A stretch of 35,481 bases of DNA, taken from NCBI GenBank assembly GCA_030525445.1, contig JAUNEQ010000005.1, positions 1 to 35,481 of the forward strand, in the 5' to 3' direction. Positions 33,601 through 35,481 of the stretch are shown one piece after another. The DNA comes from Coriobacteriia bacterium. Its GTDB lineage: Bacteria; Actinomycetota; Coriobacteriia; Coriobacteriales; Eggerthellaceae. Made by a program: the position numbers and the translations under genes. Position 1 is the first letter of the stretch. Each line of letters starts with the position of its first letter. Under the pieces are notes generated by a model. It saw only the letters and a program-made list of their open reading frames with translations, made no database searches and was not told the origin of the DNA.

Positions 33601-35481
33601 GACGATGCCGGCATAGACCATGCCGTTGCTCACAACGACGGCTGCAGAGGCCGTGACCGCCACGGCGCCGCCCGCGAGGCCGAAGGTGGCTGCGGCGGCA
33701 ACCGGGAAGTGCGTCTCGGCCTTGACGAGCACGCTCGCAGCCTTATCGACATTGCCGGCGATGAACGCATAAGAATTGCTGTCGAGACCCAGGTAGGCGA
33801 TGACCGGGGCGACTGCCACGGCCCCGCCGCCGGCGGAGACGGCCACGACGCGCACGCTGCGGCCGTTGAAGGCGTTGCCCACGTTGCCGTAATTGTCGTT
33901 GTCGATGCCCGCCTCGACCTGGTTCTGGAAGGCCTCGTTGCGCGCTGCCTCGTCGGAACCGGCAGGCGCACTCACCTTGGTGGAGCCGGTCCAGGAGGTG
34001 ACCTTCACATCGCCCGTGACGATAAGCGTGGAGCCCGCCTCGGTGTAGGCCGCGGCGTTGGCATAGGTGATGCCCACGGCCACGGTCGGGCTGACGGCCA
34101 CGGCGCCGCCGGCCACGGTGAAGGCCATGATGTCAAGGAGCAGGTGGCTCTTCGCGTCGACGGTGATGTCGTGTGAGGTGACCTTGGAGTCCGCGCCCAC
34201 AAACGCGCGCACGGTGTCACTGCCGTTGATGACCGGCACGTCGGCGTCACCGAGGTCGGTCGCCGTGACGGCCTTACCCGCGGTGGAGGTGACGGTGCTG
34301 TTCATCGTGGCATTGTTCTGCGCAACGTAGTAAGTCTTGCTCGTGTTGAGCACGATATCCTGGGTCTGGACATAGGAGCCGCTCTTCAGCTCGTAGTAGG
34401 TGCCCAGGCTCTCCTGCTCGGGGCTGTCCACCTTGACGTAGGTGACACCCGCGAGGTCGTCGCCGTTCACGCCCTCATCAGCGTGGCTCTCGCCGTCGCC
34501 CGCGAGGTCGTCGCGCAGGCTGGTACCAGAGAGCTTCTCGTAGATGGCCTTGGTCGCCTCGGGATTGGGATCGACCTGCGCATAGTAGGTCTTGCCCGTC
34601 ACGAGCGTGGTGTCCTCGGTCAGGACGTACGGGGTGGCGTTCTTCTCGTAGTAGGTGGAGAGGTCTTCGGCCTTGGGGTGCTTGACCTTCTTGTAGGTGC
34701 CCGCAACGTCACCGTCAGAGTGATCAAGGTAGTAGTAGACCTTATTGGGGTCAACCTCGGTGTCGGTGGTCTTGAGGTAGTCGCCCGTATACTCGTAATA
34801 GGTGGCAAGGTCATCGGCCGCGGGTGTCGTAACCTCCTCGTAGACGTAATCCTCCAGAAGCAACGACTCCAGAAGATCCGCCCAGAGTTTGTCGGGGTCG
34901 AAGAAGGTGACTTCGCCGTCCTCGTCGCCGTCTGAGTCATCGAGGAAGTAGTAGACCTTGTTGGGATCGACCTCGGTGTCGGCGGTCTTGAGATACTTGC
35001 CCGAGTTCGTGTACTCGTAGTAGGTCTCGAGGTCGTCCGCCGCAGGCGACGCGACCTTCCTGTAGGTGCCCACGACGTTGCCATCTTCGTCCAGCACCGG
35101 CGCAGGGTCCTGTGATCCGAGCAGCGCGTCGTGCGAGTCTTGGTCGAGCTTGCCGCCCACGACGGTTACGAGCACGGTGACGCCCACGCCCACGGTGCCG
35201 CCAGAGACGGTGGCCAGGTACATCTGGACGTCGCGGTCGCCGAAGGCGGTCACGCTCACATCACCCGTGCAGGTGACGGTGGTGCTCTTGCCCAGATAGG
35301 CCTCGATGGTGTTGCTCGACTTGGCCACGATGGCGGTGACGCCCACGCCCGCGGTGCCGGCGACGGCCGCAGTGGCGCCGATGCCGAGCATCGTGAAGTC
35401 GTCGGTGGCGTTCACGGTGAGGCTCGCGGCCTTCACGGCTGTGGCAACCGCCTCGGCGCCGTCCTCGGTGCCCACGTAGGC
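20599..35481 (-). CDS. Giant LktA/FHA-like filamentous surface protein (partial)
   Basis: The gene enters from the right edge; its start is outside the window. About 4,925 in-frame codons are credible down to roughly 20705, after which this frame yields Arg/Pro-rich nonsense to a stop at 20599. Repeats of about 40-70 residues with alternating hydrophobic strands, such as AGAIAVGVNVFVANLTADN, fill 30000-34300 and resemble leukotoxin LktA-family filamentous adhesins and haemagglutinin-type beta-helices. Inserted are YYE modules (34318-35070), FDANxTYY modules (25330-25693 and about 29010-29150), helical tandem modules (about 26600-28340 and 22540-23260), further beta sequence, and a coiled coil. 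Adhesion or a surface filament is the likely role. Signal peptide and secretion route are not visible here. Confidence 0.85.
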   Translation of the reverse strand, partial: AYVGTEDGAEAVATAVKAASLTVNATDDFTMLGIGATAAVAGTAGVGVTAIVAKSSNTIEAYLGKSTTVTCTGDVSVTAFGDRDVQMYLATVSGGTVGVGVTVLVTVVGGKLDQDSHDALLGSQDPAPVLDEDGNVVGTYRKVASPAADDLETYYEYTNSGKYLKTADTEVDPNKVYYFLDDSDGDEDGEVTFFDPDKLWADLLESLLLEDYVYEEVTTPAADDLATYYEYTGDYLKTTDTEVDPNKVYYYLDHSDGDVAGTYKKVKHPKAEDLSTYYEKNATPYVLTEDTTLVTGKTYYAQVDPNPEATKAIYEKLSGTSLRDDLAGDGESHADEGVNGDDLAGVTYVKVDSPEQESLGTYYELKSGSYVQTQDIVLNTSKTYYVAQNNATMNSTVTSTAGKAVTATDLGDADVPVINGSDTVRAFVGADSKVTSHDITVDAKSHLLLDIMAFTVAGGAVAVSPTVAVGITYANAAAYTEAGSTLIVTGDVKVTSWTGSTKVSAPAGSDEAARNEAFQNQVEAGIDNDNYGNVGNAFNGRSVRVVAVSAGGGAVAVAPVIAYLGLDSNSYAFIAGNVDKAASVLVKAETHFPVAAAATFGLAGGAVAVTASAAVVVSNGMVYAGIVGPAVVKNVTGTVAVKSDTTFDATTFAASLAGGAIAVNGATSIAGDHMMVHTFVGKATTLSNVGTLDVGAKANVSSHANIIGGSAGAIAVKIGVAVATMEPTILTYVGTTPIVTGKVTEAIVGAGGTNNTATVGTLIIANDITTAGQALTLGVSAGAISVSTNVLVVSNDTLARAGIFGKNVTVTGGTTIDAGFAATSDTQLLAINAGAIAVGVNVFVANLTADNRAVVDTTGATVATGSLSVYAGRSNDVNITSAEATGIGSTMAAIAVTVNVAYAENATVNNAEVIGTGTLAVTGGALTVEANGRATAQAQMGSGVVSVSGAEIVSNNSFAYLDATQEARLADATITTNGGAVRIASNFNLPTGSGSNVTNYGAVSKIGVNGGGKDKEGEKVRVTLLGIKVAVGKARMDATVRAIAEGVTLDTAPTAGGTRGTVDVLVNAHSYAYSDTLAPTVDIALVDVGVADSRAWALGTFEAILGLAGTSNTGATNVATSYDTYSYAANGPLGGLSVSVVSSITNVARSTTGTAAKAGLAGTGTLDVSGSLTVTATGSSHAVVEGRTPKVSISGFKVAVNDVAATQSVVQEAYSTFAGTLTTSGLMAVTSTLGTSDDPIAATATVGSSSGASIALLGITVNTAVSKSASTNKAYITGAGSTATSYEVGPLNVAAKTYAISDAAAKTGFSVGLATGGDLDARASSCDYVSASVSKLALTSTGNVSIIGTSQATVNGTAITAGSVSGTTVSVLRAYTDMGSASSPQTVVASVGDDTSITSPYDIAITAKNLGSTEGKINGGGNVSVDGTIDVTFYSKSNFKTEAGIGAGSTLDAGGSILVTSESKPEAASDAKASSISLSVDVSKTYSTAEATTDTTASIGAGAKLTAGVGVSVIARGNVKQDTVSAADSVGVFSGKGSIQAYNTVNRTVSVTVGEGATITADFSDIDLKAVAGDNDSITNRCYVEAGGFAGFSKVRSYSTIDSAASTTIGAGAVLEDTFGAINIISDSSLEYFYNYVSADARGVGAEPDSATTTSIKLASTVTVGEDSTSTAEKATAYITGCNVTIESLNSTMKAIDSAYAYGAALGANVDAWSDAIAHVDNLTTVRNTIIRGYDTVTVASTSSPKVTGSGNTSSGNNIYSRAYGAIYAVGDVTAKAYLAKDSTFTTKVDMDTTTIYGADIDITSTNDLRYETYASGYKSSFLAAIYRYTINPVSDNVSATVGPGENTLGSNNLFYVGDAAAGIVIDVSGTVYTPVVRTVGLRGERDSGREIYRILRGEGGYVQFGKISNPLKGTLYVTCNLNGSVSKVDVPVSAVYDQNMIPYVRIINSTDLDVIIGAISVENASYLNPSVNGVTATGVNKTGVTGGIDGAPVRPEVSVISNAGGDVTVGGLVYNPTGSVGFTWTDPDNRGSLYVTDPTVATTNLSIRVAPIWAHTFTVSGAQDVGTAAKRVNLYATWLDTALPTTSVHAAGSIYFGITDVKLASADAISYTAVAAGTAFDANKTYYTYNSTSKSYVKAEGITAFESGMTYYTVTATPRDSAVIVSDIAGNATTDLYVNTAMTIYRDPDSIIITMPTPGTLEYTDTKVGELASEVTLDVEALQAYLIASTEDGMTFLLPNGTYIYTDVDGIVTRVIEGSIDVQLSDYAVSKNSAGQLVATLGDGVSINLATGVITIDEGASLEMLLSSVSGAWIKNLVTGNGTVIVYDYSTPVEQTVTFEDGTTATVSIPTVAELSATELVTFGNVTYYQLVSAGTSFNVASYTLAAAFGGASDPVTLTTGTAFNAWLNRWGGSLTDTLLITLVNELIYSEDYDDVTDAERATAAATILARDDLYAWLFTQLSTSGNRDVLEELDRTYSDLLSSYLSADVTPTADELAALHAWIAKGGATGTFDAAALETLVGALIDSDDYGTAADLATYLPDWSGFGDWLLGKLTSSGYTSVVTELDALAEGTDEDPTLSTLLAGTDYTGADAWAYITSHITEGATTLAADYLAKLVSSADIEGGNAIAANAIANRILATGGASETDLLTLINDRLKLDENAELLTAYDLAYSDVLSNYLSAGETPTADELAALQAWIAKGGASGTLDAEAFEAIVFDLLVDEDYDTETELVAYLPDWSGFGDWLLGKLKDDDYAAVLAELDNLVVVGSDTTDPTLSVLLLTDGYTGAQAWDYITGHIGGNAEKSAADYLVELVSSDDIADGRTIATSAIASRILATDGASETDLLTLINDRLKLDGNAELLTAYDKRYWATASAQVAAGSVDGLTNWFAAANLTDTALKSLVTSLLTTGDLTSVVYTHAGLNTAGTAISNRTTLNSWLYTHLTNGTAAASAAVKQLNAMTVPTFTNCVYLLSYDSSTDTMGAWQVSQAQTSSGTVYDYLDDTYTDEEKGTTDDGDVIFSEIHGGSKFIGYLLVNGGKTGNTNSDGYATYNTPTEAIANVLAHPETISISGFLGSTATVVITPTYKREGVDINRSDYKEYVLTGITSYAVRATVADMAGISIGSNITLTAIKKSGDYCYVDWAAAVVSDEYRNNADARSLYEYLRNIIWTEDWKSTLTKMTVYGKNGNGNNPVTATEFSNKLVTRANLETTPYDCLRMAYLTGTKKKASNRYNYVILHPYEHTVTFNYIKLTPADAILGQETTYTEVASDAAFDANTTYYVYDSVNSRHVEASGITAFASGTTYYTASAGATTLTVNQAGSEGAVATNAVSMTKTVEYTEVASDAAFDASATYYTFDSTNRCYVEATGITAFASGITYYTASTINTASRLTLLGPISGAQVKSTSLPEDTVWASSTSSKVGYQITEALYVANDGTYYFREATDYAGFVAWFNKALGSKDFATVTVGEDGVESSWSKTDLANLLEVRKTLLTNTTAFAAASLTKKLFAINIALLEDEYVNVTQRARAALNALNDKASYATWLAQQISNARTTTQIENAQLALAALDLIGGSAGSASNYLSAGAVQQAWYLPIGTTETFNATYTIVNTPVSNGAQQASTVVLKPNQDIYLEVLSPEVARSADGLYYVLGSDGTYQQATEGTHTSGTGTKVLDDGTTWTNATTDTFKITYGGTTYLTIKRYYTGTGTAKKLVFLEYTLRDGTLADSDGNVVPATDAWVAVAESGSTYALSGIVGVDTTVTLADSGAGAALVNGDPTPAITGDTITIITGNGVDIGTDDDPLVTAPCTAGGEVEVEFVTLSGDENVITGDVYLETDGSVKLPDDLTVTEGASYHHTASLDIIYTTIDVAKNAVLELEAARDVKGVYKEDGTESCLTAAAGGTATLTAHRDNVFQNVVVADATDAASGGSVTLATAGAYTNPAGEVEDGSVTGHKAEVGAYGVFTMRNDAGYAKFDEIDAAAGSAVAVDAKAGIVGDVIVGTGDAKFTLTTDGDINTADDYLVVDLPEGTALNIAHAANYYLVGAQTLAEVTGRTEDGNEATGTDFGSLGDETVTTTVVSGDSADLAAWILARIEGHDDVIALLDAAAADPVDAIIAAGDADAFAAWLARQKEQGTLDDAAIAALVAALVTDTDVAPAANITAGDLAAAVLADTEENRTSWITARLDADDPRLAGLDAMSDEELAALVESLITEEEVAAANATAHEAYEAARAAYVEDVLADIDNLAGWLVAHLAGNAEAVAALDAATAEAVDDIIAAGDADALAAWLDSQKAQGQVTGATLAQAVSMLMTATDLAALERDAWAATTYPATDPDALDALVGLTIAVGESTGSAYVKNLGDIAITQATGTMTVGAVVSEFGDVALSTIDAATGDIVGDAAESVNVQASDITITAAGNVDALVIETGVVELTAIATSIENEATGAVPAVVYDSETGSFTTVWDVDYEQIANYDKRATGSLTITAADDVDITEKSGELGVNTIVANGDVELTAVAIVDVRDDATTEPNITASGVTLTATNGNVGSADAPIELDTDGGTVNAVARYDVYLTEVVGDMVVGAIVAGGDVNLVVEDGALVDADTDDLISTLADLLEEARVAQAEADSAAESARLREETLQQLLEAYESAQAAYEAAAQAAADAAQVAADAQAVADDAQAEVDAAQAQADALAAAEQALADAQAAGDAAQAAAETAQAQADALAAAEQALADAEAAGDADAIAEARAALDQVAQDIATALGIDAADVTDELLAQNVTAAQAVADEAAAAAAAVANAAQAAQDAANAAEATRDEARDAYEAFKAEVDAYKQTAEDKAAEAAAATAAAADIQARLDALEEAREEAQAAQDAADAANDALEALKQQIADELGIDPDDVTDELLAQRMADEQAAADQAATDAEAAQQAADLAAAFAALDAERRADRSRCPAGRRQRRGRPASRRPGAGRSRPGC
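25331..25695 (-). repeat. FDANxTYY module, two tandem copies (third at about 29010-29150)
   Basis: Two copies about 140 nt long with a 222-nt period (aligned starts at 25334 and 25556) encode units of the form YTEVASDAAFDA followed by GITAFASGxTYYTA. A third, more divergent copy lies near 29010-29150. They interrupt the beta-repeat architecture and look like horizontally spread cassette modules. Confidence 0.75.
26888..28069 (-). repeat. Two tandem copies of a 591-bp helical module
   Basis: Long near-identical segments recur exactly 591 nt (197 codons) apart, for example the DNA at 26888 and 27479 encoding LLTLINDRLKLD, and that at about 27232 and 27823 encoding LPDWSGFGDWLLGKL. The units are predicted helical, unlike the surrounding beta repeats, and retain high DNA identity, so duplication is fairly recent or maintained by gene conversion. 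Confidence 0.82.
34318..35070 (-). repeat. Four YYE/KTYY modules in the giant protein
   Basis: Four units of roughly 40 residues share the pattern Y-x-K/E-V, then a P, then L-x-T-Y-Y-E, then Y-x-x-T-x-D-T, then K-x-Y-Y. Approximate spans are 34943-35070, 34727-34846, 34577-34698 and 34318-34443. Similar short modules are known in phage tail and other surface proteins (family recollection, not searched). Confidence 0.75.

Overview
The window looks like a chromosomal segment of a high-GC anaerobic actinobacterium, most likely Coriobacteriia/Eggerthellaceae. This is an inference from gene content and codon use: the housekeeping genes are actinobacterial in style and strongly GC3-biased, a superoxide reductase-like protein sits with two flavoproteins, a very large LktA/FHA-like surface protein is present, and palindromes lie between operons. 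Nearly everything is on the minus strand; the only convincing plus-strand gene is acpP.

Layout. (1) 228-4549 is a minus-strand operon pyrH-frr-uppS-cdsA-dxr: UMP kinase, ribosome recycling, undecaprenyl-PP synthesis, CDP-diacylglycerol synthesis and the MEP pathway. (2) 4700-6184 encodes a membrane-anchored HtrA protease, divergent from acpP (6384-6602). (3) 6720-8609 is a two-gene unit of a one-TM coiled-coil protein and a TelA-family protein. (4) 8610-9199 is non-coding and holds a 32-bp perfect inverted repeat. (5) aspS (9200-10972) is a separate unit; leuB-hisS (13936-11484) are coupled by a one-base TAATG overlap. (6) 14176-18473 is a minus-strand run: superoxide reductase-like protein, HI0933-type flavoprotein, COG2509-type flavoprotein, and a two-TM protein with a long acidic/proline-rich tail. 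(7) 18768-35481 is one giant surface-protein gene of at least about 5,570 codons. It runs off the right edge and is broken by one frameshift near 20705.

The giant gene combines LktA/FHA-like beta-repeat sequence, short tyrosine-rich YY modules, a 591-bp tandem helical module, an alanine-rich coiled coil, and a lysine-rich C-terminus with FN3-like and bacterial Ig-like modules. No LPXTG motif or C-terminal membrane segment is visible.

Most notable items: the frameshift and modular build of the giant protein; a set of long inverted repeats in intergenic gaps; a nearly identical TYANPxYRP peptide in the cytoplasmic tails of two unrelated membrane proteins; a superoxide reductase-like protein lacking one centre-I cysteine; and the TelA plus membrane coiled-coil pair. 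No tRNA, rRNA, CRISPR array, IS element or recognisable riboswitch was found.
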